Assembly (NCBI GenBank): GCA_024958715.1
Contig: JANWUS010000053.1
Coordinates: forward strand, 1-64,000
Direction of reading: 5' to 3'
Length of the DNA: 64,000 bases
DNA from: Cyanobium sp. FGCU52
Lineage (GTDB): Bacteria; Cyanobacteriota; Cyanobacteriia; PCC-6307; Cyanobiaceae
Below the pieces are notes generated by a model. That model worked only from the letters and a program-made list of their open reading frames with translations, was not told the origin of the DNA and did no database searches. A program made the translations under genes and the position numbers. Shown one piece after another: positions 55,894 to 64,000 of the stretch (its first letter is position 1; each line of letters begins with the position of its first letter).

Positions 55894-57153
55894 ATGGCCG
55901 GAACCGGCAACCCAGCGCCGCGTCAGTCCCGGCCGCCCGGCCCCCGCGCCGGGGGTGGCGCCGCGGCCCCGCAGCCGCCCCGCAAACCGCCGCAGGTGCT
56001 GCTGATCCGCAAGGAGGAAACCCCTGCCGCCGCCGCTCCCGCCGAGGTGGAGTCGGCCGTTCCTCCCGCTTCGCCCACCCCCGCCGCCGCTCCCACCAGG
56101 CCGGCAGCGGCCGCGAGCGATGACGACCGCTTCGACCTCGGGGATCTCGAGGGCATGACCATGGCCGACCTGCTCGGCCCCGATCCGGGCCGCGGCGGCC
56201 GGCGTGGATCCGCCGCCCCCGCCGCCGAGCGCACCCAAGCGGCAGCCTCCTCGCGCACCGTTGACGATTTCGACTTCGACGAGGAGGCCTTCCTCGCCGC
56301 CCTCGATGAGAACGAGCCGGTGGGCACCACCGGCGAGGTGGTGAGCGGCACGGTGATCGGCGTCGAGAGCGATGGCGTGTATGTGGATATCGGCGGCAAG
56401 GCTCCGGGCTTCATGCCCAAGAAGGAGTGCGGCCTGGGGGTGATCACCAACCTCAAGGAGCGTTTCCCCAAGGGACTGCCGGTGGAGGTGCTCGTCACCC
56501 GCGAGCAGAACGCCGATGGCATGGTGACCATCAGCGCCCGCGCCCTGGCCCTGCGCCAGAGCTGGGAGAAGGTGCGCCAGCTGGAGAAGGACGGCACGGT
56601 GGTGCAGGTCAAGGTGAACGGCTTCAACCGCGGTGGTGTCACCTGCGACCTCGAGGGTCTGCGCGGTTTCATCCCCCGCTCCCAGCTCAACGACGGCGAG
56701 AACCACGAGGCCCTGGTGGGCACCACCCTGGGCGTGGCCTTCCTCGAGGTGAATGCGGACACCCGCAAGCTGGTGCTCTCCGAGAAGAAGGCGGCCACCG
56801 CGGCCCGCTTCGCCCAGCTGGAGGTGGGCCAGCTGGTGGAGGGTCATGTGGCCTCCGTCAAGCCCTACGGCTTCTTCGTCGACCTGGGCGGTGTGAGCGG
56901 TCTGCTGCATCAGTCGTCGATCACCGGCGGCGCGCTGCGCGATCTGCGCGAGGTCTTCCGTCAGGGCGACGTGGTGAAGGCCCTGATCACCCAGATCGAT
57001 CCCGGCCGGGGCCGCATCGCGCTCAACACCGCCCTGCTGGAAGGCCAGCCCGGAGAGCTGCTGATCGAGAAGGACAAGGTGATGGCGGAAGCCGCGGATC
57101 GGGCCAACCGGGCCCGTTCGGTCCTGCGCCAGCAGGAGCAGGCCGCCGGATGA
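55894..57153 (+). CDS. S1 RNA-binding domain protein (ribosomal protein S1-like)
   Basis: The protein has 419 residues. Residues 1-135 are Pro/Ala-rich then acidic (VDDFDFDEEAFLAALDEN). Three S1 domains follow, with VVSGTVIGVESDGVYVDIGGKAPGFMPKKE, VKVNGFNRGGVTCDLEGLRGFIPRSQL and GHVASVKPYGFFVDLGGVSGLLHQSSI (starting near 145, 235 and 325). Chloroplast and cyanobacterial S1 proteins also have three. It may be a second S1-like translation factor. ATG 55894 or GTG 55867 are possible starts. Its stop overlaps tab2 by 4 bp. Confidence 0.9.
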   Translation: MAGTGNPAPRQSRPPGPRAGGGAAAPQPPRKPPQVLLIRKEETPAAAAPAEVESAVPPASPTPAAAPTRPAAAASDDDRFDLGDLEGMTMADLLGPDPGRGGRRGSAAPAAERTQAAASSRTVDDFDFDEEAFLAALDENEPVGTTGEVVSGTVIGVESDGVYVDIGGKAPGFMPKKECGLGVITNLKERFPKGLPVEVLVTREQNADGMVTISARALALRQSWEKVRQLEKDGTVVQVKVNGFNRGGVTCDLEGLRGFIPRSQLNDGENHEALVGTTLGVAFLEVNADTRKLVLSEKKAATAARFAQLEVGQLVEGHVASVKPYGFFVDLGGVSGLLHQSSITGGALRDLREVFRQGDVVKALITQIDPGRGRIALNTALLEGQPGELLIEKDKVMAEAADRANRARSVLRQQEQAAG

Positions 57154-58052
57154 CCCCGGCCCCGTTCGCCGCCCCTCCCGTGGCCGCCCCCGACTGGGAA
57201 CTCGATTACTACTCACGGCCGATCATCGAGGCCGACGGCAAGAAGCGCTGGGAACTGCTGATCTGCTCCACCCCCGACCCCGCTCTCGTCGAGGCGGTGG
57301 AGCCGTTCCGCTGGGCCCGTTCCTGCCCCGCCGGTTCCGTGAACTCCCTGTGGCTGCGTGAAGCCCTGCAGGAGGCGCTCGACGCGGCCGCCGAGCAGGG
57401 GCTGGGCCGTCCCCGCCGCCTGCGCTGCTGGCGGGCCTCGATGCGCACCATGGTGCAGCGGGCGGCCGAAGGCCTGGGCCTCGAGCTGGTGCCCAGCCGC
57501 CGCTGCTATGCCCTGGTGGAGTGGTTGCGGGAGCGGGAGGCCAGCGTGTACCCCGCCGAGGAGGGCTACCTGTGCGGTCCCCTGGCCCCCCTGCCCGCTC
57601 CGATCCGACCGATCCCGGTGCCCCTGCCGGAAGCGGTGCGCGGTGATCGCTGGAGCTGGGTGAGCCTGCCGGCCGCGGCGCTGGCCGAGGCCCCGGAATG
57701 GGACACGGGATTCGCCTCCCTGCTTCCCCTGCCCGGGGGCATCGACCCCCAGGCACCGGTCACCGGGCTGCGCCTGGTCAGCCGCTCCCGGGCCCTGGCG
57801 ATCTCCGGCTGGCTGGCGGGTCTGGAGCCTGTGCGGCTGGAGATCGACGGGGAGCAGCTGGTTCTGGAGGCGGCCCTGGAGGATCGCTGGCTGGTGGCCA
57901 TGCTCTCCGCCGAGGAGGCCGCCGCCGCCGCCTCCGCCTTTGCCCTCGCCCGGGAGCAGGCGGGCGGACTGCAGTTCATCGCCGTGCAGTCCGATGAGAA
58001 CGCCCCCGGCTTCGAGGGCTTCTGGATCCTGCGCGATCTTCCCGATGGCTGA
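57150..58052 (+). CDS. Tab2/Atab2-family RNA-binding protein
   Basis: The 300-residue protein matches the Tab2/Atab2 family known to activate translation of photosystem I psaB mRNA in chloroplasts. Landmarks are DWELDYYSRPIIEADGKKRWELLICS, SRRCYALVEWLREREASVYP, DPQAPVTGLRLVSRSRALAISGWLAGLEPVRL region (about 205-235) and FQFI-like LQFIAVQSDENAPGFEGFWILRD. It starts in a 4-bp overlap with the S1 gene, and overlaps pgeF by 8 bp. The combination of S1 and Tab2 genes points to coordinated translation of photosynthetic mRNAs. Confidence 0.88.
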   Translation: MTPAPFAAPPVAAPDWELDYYSRPIIEADGKKRWELLICSTPDPALVEAVEPFRWARSCPAGSVNSLWLREALQEALDAAAEQGLGRPRRLRCWRASMRTMVQRAAEGLGLELVPSRRCYALVEWLREREASVYPAEEGYLCGPLAPLPAPIRPIPVPLPEAVRGDRWSWVSLPAAALAEAPEWDTGFASLLPLPGGIDPQAPVTGLRLVSRSRALAISGWLAGLEPVRLEIDGEQLVLEAALEDRWLVAMLSAEEAAAAASAFALAREQAGGLQFIAVQSDENAPGFEGFWILRDLPDG

Positions 58053-58863
58053 GGAACTCGATCCCCCCTTCGACCGTCCCGACGTGGGCTTCAATGCGCT
58101 GCCCGGCTGGACCTGGGTGGGCACCTACGGCGGCCACTTCCTCCAGGCCGACCTGCTGGCGGGCTTCGAGCACGGGTTCTTCACCCGCCTGTGGCAGGGG
58201 CGCGAACCGGTCGAACTGGCGGGCTATCTCAGTGCCGGCATCAGCGTGCATCGCCCGAAGCAGGTGCACAGCGCCCTGGTGCTGCCCGCCAGCGCGGCGG
58301 CGGGGGAGCCCTGGCCGGAAGCCGATGGCCTGGTGAGCGACGGGGGCGGGCAGAGCCTCTGGGTGTGCGGCGCCGACTGCACGCCGGTGCTGATCGCCGA
58401 TCCCGCCAGCGGTCGTGTGGCCGCCTGCCATGCGGGCTGGCGTGGGGTGGCCGGCAGGATCCTGCCGGGTGCGATCGCACAGCTGGAAGCCGCGGGCAGC
58501 CGCCGCCGCGATCTGCTGGTGGCCCTCGGTCCGGCGGTCAGCGGAGCCCGCTACCAGGTGGAGCGGATGGTGAGCGAGCAGCTGGCCGAGTCCCTGAGGC
58601 CTCCTGGCGAGGCGGAGCCCGGCGGTGCCGGTGCCCTCGAGGAGCTGATCGCCTGCGGCGCCGTGAGGCCCGATCCGGAACCGGGACGGGATCGTCTGGA
58701 CATCCGGGCGGCGACGGTTCGCCAGCTGGGACACGAGGGCATCGCGCCCGAGCGGATCGCCATCTGTCCGCTCTGCACGGTGGAGGAAGAGGAACTCTTC
58801 CATTCCTGGCGCCGCGACCACGTGAAAGCGGTGCAATGGAGCGGCATTGTGGCGCAATCCTGA
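58045..58863 (+). CDS. pgeF: Peptidoglycan-editing factor PgeF (laccase-domain)
   Basis: The 272-residue protein is a YfiH/PgeF cysteine-histidine hydrolase that removes misplaced residues from peptidoglycan precursors and was long annotated as multicopper polyphenol oxidase. It shows HRPKQVHSALV, CGADCTPVLIADPASGRVAACHAGWRGVAG and GPAVSGARYQV, with His, Cys and His ligands for zinc. It overlaps tab2 by 8 bp; cyabrB follows by 48 bp. Confidence 0.9.
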   Translation: MAEELDPPFDRPDVGFNALPGWTWVGTYGGHFLQADLLAGFEHGFFTRLWQGREPVELAGYLSAGISVHRPKQVHSALVLPASAAAGEPWPEADGLVSDGGGQSLWVCGADCTPVLIADPASGRVAACHAGWRGVAGRILPGAIAQLEAAGSRRRDLLVALGPAVSGARYQVERMVSEQLAESLRPPGEAEPGGAGALEELIACGAVRPDPEPGRDRLDIRAATVRQLGHEGIAPERIAICPLCTVEEEELFHSWRRDHVKAVQWSGIVAQS

Positions 58864-58911
58864 ATGAATCTTCCTCGGGGTGCTTGCGTTCAGGGGGTTT
58901 GGCGCGACATT

Positions 58912-59301
58912 ATGCAGCTGCCGCAAATTCTTTTCGAGATGCTCACCGGAGTGGACCTCCTCGCCAAAGTCAAGGAGTTGGGAGATGTCAGTAAGTCCGA
59001 TCTCGTTCGGGCCTGTGGCTATGTTTCCACCAAGAAAGACGGCACGGAGCGGCTCAACTTCACGGCCTTCTATGAAGCCCTGCTCAACGCCAAGGGCGTT
59101 GATTTCGGAGCGGCGCCCAAGGCGGGTCGGGCTGGCCGAAAGCTCAGCTTCAGCACCAAGGTGCAGTTCAACGGCAATCTGATGGTCGGCAAGGCCTACA
59201 CCGCCATGCTCGATCTCAAGCCCGGCGACGAGTTCGAGATCAAGCTCGGCCGCAAGCAGATTCGTCTGGTGCCCCTGGGTGCCGAGGACGAAGAAGGCTG
59301 A
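58912..59301 (+). CDS. cyAbrB-type transcriptional regulator
   Basis: The protein has 129 residues (or about 120 from ATG 58939). It carries the cyanobacterial AbrB sequence LTGVDLLAKVKELGDVSKSDLVRACGYVSTKKDGTERLNF (about 11-50), FYEALLNAKGVDFG, and the C-terminal AbrB-like SFSTKVQFNGNLMVGKAYTAMLDLKPGDEFEIKLGRKQIRLVP. These nucleoid-type regulators control carbon/nitrogen balance and bicarbonate-transporter genes in other cyanobacteria (cyAbrB2 represses sbtA in Synechocystis). Its last 62 bp overlap the convergent FAD dehydrogenase gene. Confidence 0.9.
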   Translation: MQLPQILFEMLTGVDLLAKVKELGDVSKSDLVRACGYVSTKKDGTERLNFTAFYEALLNAKGVDFGAAPKAGRAGRKLSFSTKVQFNGNLMVGKAYTAMLDLKPGDEFEIKLGRKQIRLVPLGAEDEEG

Positions 59302-60946
59302 GGGCCAGGGCTTCGGCCACCTGGATCCCATCGATCGCTGCCGAGAGGATGCCTCCGGCATAACCGGCACCCTCCCCCGCCGGGAAAAGCCCGAGGGTGT
59401 TGCAGCTCTGGCGGGTTTCCGCATCCCGGTGAATCCTCACCGGCGATGAGGTGCGGGTTTCCACCCCGGTGAGCAGCACGCCGGCTCCCGTGTAGCCCGG
59501 GATCCGGCGCTCGAAGGCCGGCAGAGCCTCTCGGATCGCCTCCAGCACCGGTTCCGGCAGGCAGCCCTCCAGGCTTCCCAGTCGCACCCCCGGCAGGTAG
59601 GAGGGTGCCACCCCTTCCCCTGTTTCCTGGCCGCTGGGTTTTCGCTGCAGGAAATCCTCCAGCCACTGGGCCGGGGCGCGATAGTCACCGCCGCCGGCCA
59701 GGAACGCCTGCCGCTCCCAGTGGCGCTGGAAGGCCACCCCAGCCAGGGGATCCCCCGGACCCTCGCCGTAGGGCTCCACGTCGGCGGTGGTGATCGTCAC
59801 CACCAGGGCACTGTTGGCATTGCGCTCGTTGCGGGAGTGCTGGCTCATGCCGTTGGTCACCACACAGCCCTCCTCCGAGGTGGCGCCCACCACCAGACCG
59901 CCCGGGCACATGCAGAAGCTGTAGACATCGCGGCCGTTGCCGCCGTGGTGCACCAGCTTGTACTCGGCGGGACCCAGCCGGGGATGGCCGGCCGCCGTGC
60001 CCCAGCGGCCCCGATCGATCAGGGCCTGGGGATGCTCCACACGCAGGCCCACGGCGAACGGCTTGGCCTCCAGCGCCACCCCCACCTCCCGGAGCATGGC
60101 GAAGGTGTCGCGGGCGCTGTGGCCGACGGCCAGCACCACATGGTCGGCCTCGATGCTTTCGCCATCGGCCAGGACCAGCCCCCGGAGCCGTCCTCTCCCA
60201 TCCGCATCCGTTTCCCGCACCAGCCGCTCCACCCGGGCCCCGAAGCGCACCGTGCCGCCCAGCTCCTCGATCCGCTGCCGCAGGCCCCGCACCACCGTGG
60301 CCAGCTTGAAGGTGCCGATGTGCGGCCGATGCAGGGTGAGGATCTCCTCCTGCGCCCCGGCCGCCACCAGTTCCTCCAGCACCTTGCGCACGTAGCTGGC
60401 CGGTTCGCTCACCTGGCTGTAGAGCTTGCCATCGGAGAAGGTCCCGGCTCCCCCCTCACCGAACTGGGCATTCGATTCCGGATCGAAGGGTCGCCTGCCC
60501 TTCCAGAAGCCGAAGGTGTCGGCGCTTCGCTCCTTCACCGCCTTGCCCCGCTCCAGCAGCAGCGGCCGCAGCCCCATCCGGGCCAGCAGCAGAGCTGCGA
60601 AGTAGCCGCAGGGTCCGGCGCCCACCACCACGGGCCTGAGGGGGGGGCGATCGGTATCCGTGAACCGGGCCACGAGGCGGTAGCGCTCGTCCGGGGTGGG
60701 GCGCAGGTGGGGATCGTCGGCGAAGCGGCGCTCCAGGCGTCGCCTGCTGGCCGGGTCGAGATCGAGCTCAAGATCGAGGCTGTAAACCAGGGCGATCGCT
60801 CCCCGGCGCCTGGCGTCGACGCTGCGCTTCACCAGCCGGTGGCTGCGCAGTGCGCTCGCGGGGATGCGCAGCCGCCGACAGATCGCCGCTTCCAGGTCGG
60901 CCTCGCTGTGGTCGAGGGGGAGCTTGAGCTCACTGAGGCGGAGCAC
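59240..60946 (-). CDS. FAD-dependent dehydrogenase (COG2509-like)
   Basis: The protein has 568 residues from GTG 60946. It has an N-terminal alpha/beta domain (about 1-90) with LKLPLDHSEADLEAAICRRL, the FAD loop VVVGAGPCGYFAALLLARMGLRPLLLERG, QFGEGGAGTFSDGKL, and the late GLFPAGEGAGYAGGILSAAIDG with the FAD-binding GEGAGYAGG. It resembles the uncharacterised oxidoreductase group COG2509. The substrate is not known. Its 3' part overlaps cyabrB by 62 bp. Confidence 0.85.
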   Translation of the reverse strand: MLRLSELKLPLDHSEADLEAAICRRLRIPASALRSHRLVKRSVDARRRGAIALVYSLDLELDLDPASRRRLERRFADDPHLRPTPDERYRLVARFTDTDRPPLRPVVVGAGPCGYFAALLLARMGLRPLLLERGKAVKERSADTFGFWKGRRPFDPESNAQFGEGGAGTFSDGKLYSQVSEPASYVRKVLEELVAAGAQEEILTLHRPHIGTFKLATVVRGLRQRIEELGGTVRFGARVERLVRETDADGRGRLRGLVLADGESIEADHVVLAVGHSARDTFAMLREVGVALEAKPFAVGLRVEHPQALIDRGRWGTAAGHPRLGPAEYKLVHHGGNGRDVYSFCMCPGGLVVGATSEEGCVVTNGMSQHSRNERNANSALVVTITTADVEPYGEGPGDPLAGVAFQRHWERQAFLAGGGDYRAPAQWLEDFLQRKPSGQETGEGVAPSYLPGVRLGSLEGCLPEPVLEAIREALPAFERRIPGYTGAGVLLTGVETRTSSPVRIHRDAETRQSCNTLGLFPAGEGAGYAGGILSAAIDGIQVAEALALSLLRPRHPGAPDESACGRA

Positions 60947-61073
60947 GGCGGCTGGGCGGTGCGGTTCCCCTCCGTTGTAGGAGACGATGGGTGGCGGATC
61001 ACCACGCGGAGCGCCAGGGAACCGCCGAACCTGCCAGGGTGGTGTCTTACCGCCTGCCGTCTCCATGGGAGTG

Positions 61074-61202
61074 ATGCACTGTCCGCTGTGTGTCGGACTG
61101 GCTGTCCTCTCGGCAGTGCGCTTCAGCGCCCTTGCCCTGCTGGTGTGGCAGCGCTTCCGCCCGGAGCCTGCGGCTGCCTCCGCCGGGCTGCTCCCGGTCT
61201 GA
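61074..61202 (+). CDS. Possible one-helix mini-protein
   Basis: A frame of 42 codons reads MHCPLCVGLAVLSAVRFSAL with a hydrophobic stretch of about 20 residues, a C-x-x-C pair at the N-terminus and a tail ending AGLLPV. A weak GGGAG lies two to three bases before the ATG. It is the only gene-like element between the FAD gene (60946) and ppsA (61248), otherwise about 300 bp without clear features. It may well be chance. Confidence 0.3.
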   Translation: MHCPLCVGLAVLSAVRFSALALLVWQRFRPEPAAASAGLLPV

Positions 61203-61247
61203 GGCGCAGCCGGCTTCCTGCCTCTGCCGAGCAGGCCTTCCCTGCCT

Positions 61248-63743
61248 TCAGGCCGGAGCGGCGCCCAGGGGAGCCGGCGCGGTCTGAGCGTTGGTTTCCA
61301 TGGCGGCGATCGCCAGGCGGGTGCGCACCACCGCATCGGGGTTGAGGCTGATCGAGTCGATCCCCTCCTCCACCAGGAAGCGGGCGAACTCCGGGTAGTC
61401 GCTGGGCGCCTGGCCGCAGATGCCGATCTTGCGGCCGCAGCGTTTGGCGGTGCGGATCGCCAGCCGGATCATCTCCTTCACCGTGGCGTGGCGTTCATCG
61501 AACAGGTCGGCCACCAGGGCCGAGTCGCGGTCGAGGCCGAGGGTGAGCTGGGTGAGGTCGTTCGAGCCGATCGAGAAGCCGTCGAAGCGTTCGGCGAAGG
61601 CCTCGGCGCCGATCACGTTGCTCGGAAGCTCGCACATCACGTACACCTCCAGCCCGTTGCGGCCGCGCACCAGCCCCTCCTTGGCCATCTCGGCGAGCAC
61701 CCGATCGCCCTCCTCGGGGGTGCGGCAGAACGGCACCATCGGAATCACGTTGGTGAGGCCCATGGTTTCGCGCACCTGGCGCAGGGCTCGGCACTCCAGG
61801 GCGAAGGCGTCGCGGAAGCCCTCGGCGTAGTAGCGGGAGGCCCCGCGCCAGCCGATCATCGGGTTCTCCTCGCTGGGCTCGAAGGCCCGGCCCCCCAACA
61901 GCTTGGCGTATTCGTTGCTCTTGAAGTCGGAGAAGCGCAGGATCACCGGCCTGGGGTGGAAGGCGGCGGCGATCCGCGCCATTCCCTGGGCCAGCAGATC
62001 CACGTAGTAGTCGGCGGGCTGCCCGTAGCCGCAGGTGAGCGCGGCGATCGCTTCGCGCTCGGCCGCATCGCCGACCCGCTCCGGCTGCAGCAGCGCCATC
62101 GGATGGACGCGGATGTGGTTGGCGATGATGAACTCCAGCCGGGCCAGTCCCACCCCGTCGCAGGGGATGCGGGCCAGGTTGAACGCCTCCTCAGGGTTGC
62201 CCACGTTCATCAGGATCTGCGTGCGGGTGGGAGGCAGATCGTCGAGGGCCTGCTCGTCGACATGGAAGGGAACGGCACCTCGGTACACGTGTCCCACATC
62301 CCCTTCGCAGCAGCTGATCGTGATCGTGTCGCCATCGGCGATCCGGCCGGTGGCATCCCCTGTGCCCACGATCGCCGTGATGCCCATCTCGCGGGCGATG
62401 ATCGCCGCATGACAGGTGCGGCCGCCCTGGTCGGTGACCACCCCGCTGGCCTTCTTGAGGATTGGCTCCCAGTCGGGATCGGTGCGCACCGTCACCAGCA
62501 GGTCGCCCGTCTCGAAGCGGCGGATCTCCGAGGGGTCGTGGATCACCCGTGCCCGGCCGCTGCTCACCGAGGCGCCGATCGCTCGCCCGCTGGTGACCTG
62601 CTCTCCCGGGGCGGCATCGAGATGCCATGTGTGCAAGACGGCCCCCTGGCGCCGGGACTGGACCGTCTCGGGCCGGGCCTGGAGGATGTACAGCTCGCCG
62701 CTGGGGCCGTCCTTGGCCCACTCGATGTCCATCGGGGTGGGCATGCCCCGGCGGGTGCTGTAGTGCCGCTCGATCGTCACGGCCCAGTGGGCCAGGGTGA
62801 GGACCTCCGGGTCGCTGAGCGCCCAGCGCTGCTGTTCCTCCACCGGCACGTCGACGTTGCGCACGGAGCGACCGCCTGTCTCGGTTGCGTCGGCGTAGAC
62901 CATCCGGATCGCCTTGCTGCCGAGCCTTCGGCTGATGATCGACGCAAAGCCCTGCGCCAGGGTGGGCTTGAAGATCAGCAGCTCGTCGGGGTTCACCGCC
63001 CCCTGCACCACGTTCTCCCCGAGGCCGTAGGCGGCGGTGAGCAGCACGGTGCCGGTGAAGCCGGTCTCGGTGTCGATGCTGAACATCACCCCCGAGCAGG
63101 CCAGATCCGAGCGCACCATCCGCTGCACGCCGATCGAGAGGGCCACCTCCAGGTGATCGAAGCCGTTGAGCTGGCGGTAGGAGATCGCCCGATCCGTGAA
63201 CAGGGAGGCGTAGCAGTGTCGGCAGGCGTCCAGCAGAGCCTCCTCGCCCTCGATGTTCAGGAACGTCTCCTGCTGGCCGGCGAAGCTGGCGTCGGGAAGG
63301 TCTTCGGCGGTGGCGCTGGAGCGCACGGCCACCGCGGGGGAGCCCATGGCCCGGTAGGCCTCGCGGATCGCCTCCGCCAGATCCGCTGGGAGCGGGGCGC
63401 TCAGCAGCAGCTCCCGGGCGGCATGTCCGGCCGCCTGAAGGGCCGGCAGGTTCTCCGCATCAAGCCCCTGCAGGATGCTCCTGAGCCGGGATTCCAGCCC
63501 GGCCGCGCTCAGATGAAGGCGATAGGCCGCCGCCGTGGTGGCGAATCCACCCGGAACCCTCACCCCTTCGCCGGCGAGCTCGCGGATCATCTCCCCCAGG
63601 GAGGCGTTCTTGCCTCCAACGTCGGCGACGGCGTCGATGCCCACCTCCTCGAAGGGGACCACCAGGCGCTTGCCGGTCTCGGTGCCAGACAAGGTGGCGG
63701 AGACGTTGTCGGACAGGGTGTCGGTGACGGGAGCTTCCGGCAT
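61248..63743 (-). CDS. ppsA: Phosphoenolpyruvate synthase
   Basis: The 831-residue enzyme makes phosphoenolpyruvate from pyruvate and ATP. The N-terminal ATP-grasp domain shows VGGKNASLGEMIREL and VAVRSSATAEDLPDASFAGQQETFLN; the mobile His domain holds GGRTCHAAIIAREMGITAIVG; and the TIM-barrel has GVGLARLEFIIANHI, PMIGWRGASRYY, IGSNDLTQLTLGLDRDSALVA and the catalytic Cys in IGICGQAPSDYPEF. It supports gluconeogenesis. It is monocistronic here. Confidence 0.96.
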   Translation of the reverse strand: MPEAPVTDTLSDNVSATLSGTETGKRLVVPFEEVGIDAVADVGGKNASLGEMIRELAGEGVRVPGGFATTAAAYRLHLSAAGLESRLRSILQGLDAENLPALQAAGHAARELLLSAPLPADLAEAIREAYRAMGSPAVAVRSSATAEDLPDASFAGQQETFLNIEGEEALLDACRHCYASLFTDRAISYRQLNGFDHLEVALSIGVQRMVRSDLACSGVMFSIDTETGFTGTVLLTAAYGLGENVVQGAVNPDELLIFKPTLAQGFASIISRRLGSKAIRMVYADATETGGRSVRNVDVPVEEQQRWALSDPEVLTLAHWAVTIERHYSTRRGMPTPMDIEWAKDGPSGELYILQARPETVQSRRQGAVLHTWHLDAAPGEQVTSGRAIGASVSSGRARVIHDPSEIRRFETGDLLVTVRTDPDWEPILKKASGVVTDQGGRTCHAAIIAREMGITAIVGTGDATGRIADGDTITISCCEGDVGHVYRGAVPFHVDEQALDDLPPTRTQILMNVGNPEEAFNLARIPCDGVGLARLEFIIANHIRVHPMALLQPERVGDAAEREAIAALTCGYGQPADYYVDLLAQGMARIAAAFHPRPVILRFSDFKSNEYAKLLGGRAFEPSEENPMIGWRGASRYYAEGFRDAFALECRALRQVRETMGLTNVIPMVPFCRTPEEGDRVLAEMAKEGLVRGRNGLEVYVMCELPSNVIGAEAFAERFDGFSIGSNDLTQLTLGLDRDSALVADLFDERHATVKEMIRLAIRTAKRCGRKIGICGQAPSDYPEFARFLVEEGIDSISLNPDAVVRTRLAIAAMETNAQTAPAPLGAAPA

Positions 63744-63881
63744 CGGCCTGGCGCGCGGCTGCCGTCACTCTGGCGCTGCCGGGCGGGAGGGCAAGCGCCG
63801 TTGCGATTTCTTCGTGGCCTCCCTCCCCGTGGGGTTCCAGCTGGCGCCTTCAGGCCCCGGCTCAGCGTCTCTGCCTGCGGC

Positions 63882-64000
63882 TCAGCGCCTCTGGCTGCTG
63901 GCTGCCTGGATCTGGCTGATCGAGGTGTCGATCACCTTCTTGTCGGCGGCGGTGAGCTGGTTGTAGCAGCCCTGACGCACGAGCACGGTGATCTGCACGG
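63882..64000 (-). CDS. C-terminal end of a gene cut by the window edge
   Basis: On the minus strand a frame enters from the right window edge and ends at a TGA (63882-63884). The last 38 residues include VQITVLVRQGCYNQL and TAADKKVIDTSISQI, and end SSQRR. The composition is typical of a real helical C-terminus, and no other frame is plausible here. Family unknown. The gene lies 138 bp beyond ppsA's start. Confidence 0.55.
   Translation of the reverse strand, partial: VQITVLVRQGCYNQLTAADKKVIDTSISQIQAASSQRR

Overview
The window is a GC-rich chromosomal stretch of an alpha-cyanobacterium, most like Cyanobium or a freshwater/euryhaline Synechococcus. The evidence is an alpha-carboxysome (cso) operon with form IA RuBisCO, both light-independent (chlL, chlN, chlB) and light-dependent (por) protochlorophyllide reductases, psaM, the AAR/ADO alkane pair, a short-form hisG and a cyAbrB regulator. 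Genes are densely packed, with many 1-14 bp start/stop overlaps that suggest translational coupling.

Positions 1-3750 look like an accessory island. A broken integrase-like fragment at the left edge is followed, on the minus strand, by a Rad52-family annealing protein, a phage Gp157-family protein and a SLOG/DUF2493 protein, then a hypothetical gene and a patch of ATCTCTCCC repeats. The island abuts the 3' end of tRNA-Pro(UGG), a classic integration position.

Positions 3849-17570 hold mostly housekeeping genes: a single-helix mini-protein, a small [2Fe-2S] ferredoxin, a SepF-core protein, RidA, an orphan iron-type ABC ATPase, a three-gene partner-switch module (STAS antagonist, anti-sigma-type kinase, cNMP-binding/PP2C phosphatase), GloB, HisG, an ABC exporter, an alpha/beta hydrolase, a GNAT enzyme, an HtrA protease operon with two small sugar transferases, and dnaA. 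A distinctly AT-richer glycosyltransferase-like gene (17661-18977) follows dnaA and looks foreign.

Positions 19005-36383 form a CO2-concentrating supercluster. Read on the minus strand it is sbtA-sbtB (bicarbonate uptake), csoS1, cbbL, cbbS, csoS2, csoSCA, csoS4A, csoS4B, csoS1E, a bacterioferritin-like gene, ndhF4-ndhD4-chpX (CO2-hydrating NDH-1), acRAF and cbbX. On the far side of rdgB lies csoS1D. Bicarbonate import, CO2 hydration, RuBisCO, its shell, its assembly factor and its activase are therefore all encoded together. Palindromes and a sequence motif shared by the csoS1 and sbtA leaders suggest common control.

Positions 36514-46540 form a chlorophyll/photosystem block: chlN, chlB, a K+-channel-like gene, chlL, a zinc peptidase, two unknown genes, por, an unknown membrane protein and the tiny psaM. 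Positions 46602-64000 carry crr6, a lipoate ligase-family gene, an M50 protease, trpF, folE, an SDR, accA, aar, ado, a creatininase-family gene, an S1-domain protein, tab2, pgeF, cyabrB, an FAD dehydrogenase, ppsA and the 3' end of one more gene. No CRISPR array, rRNA or insertion sequence was seen.
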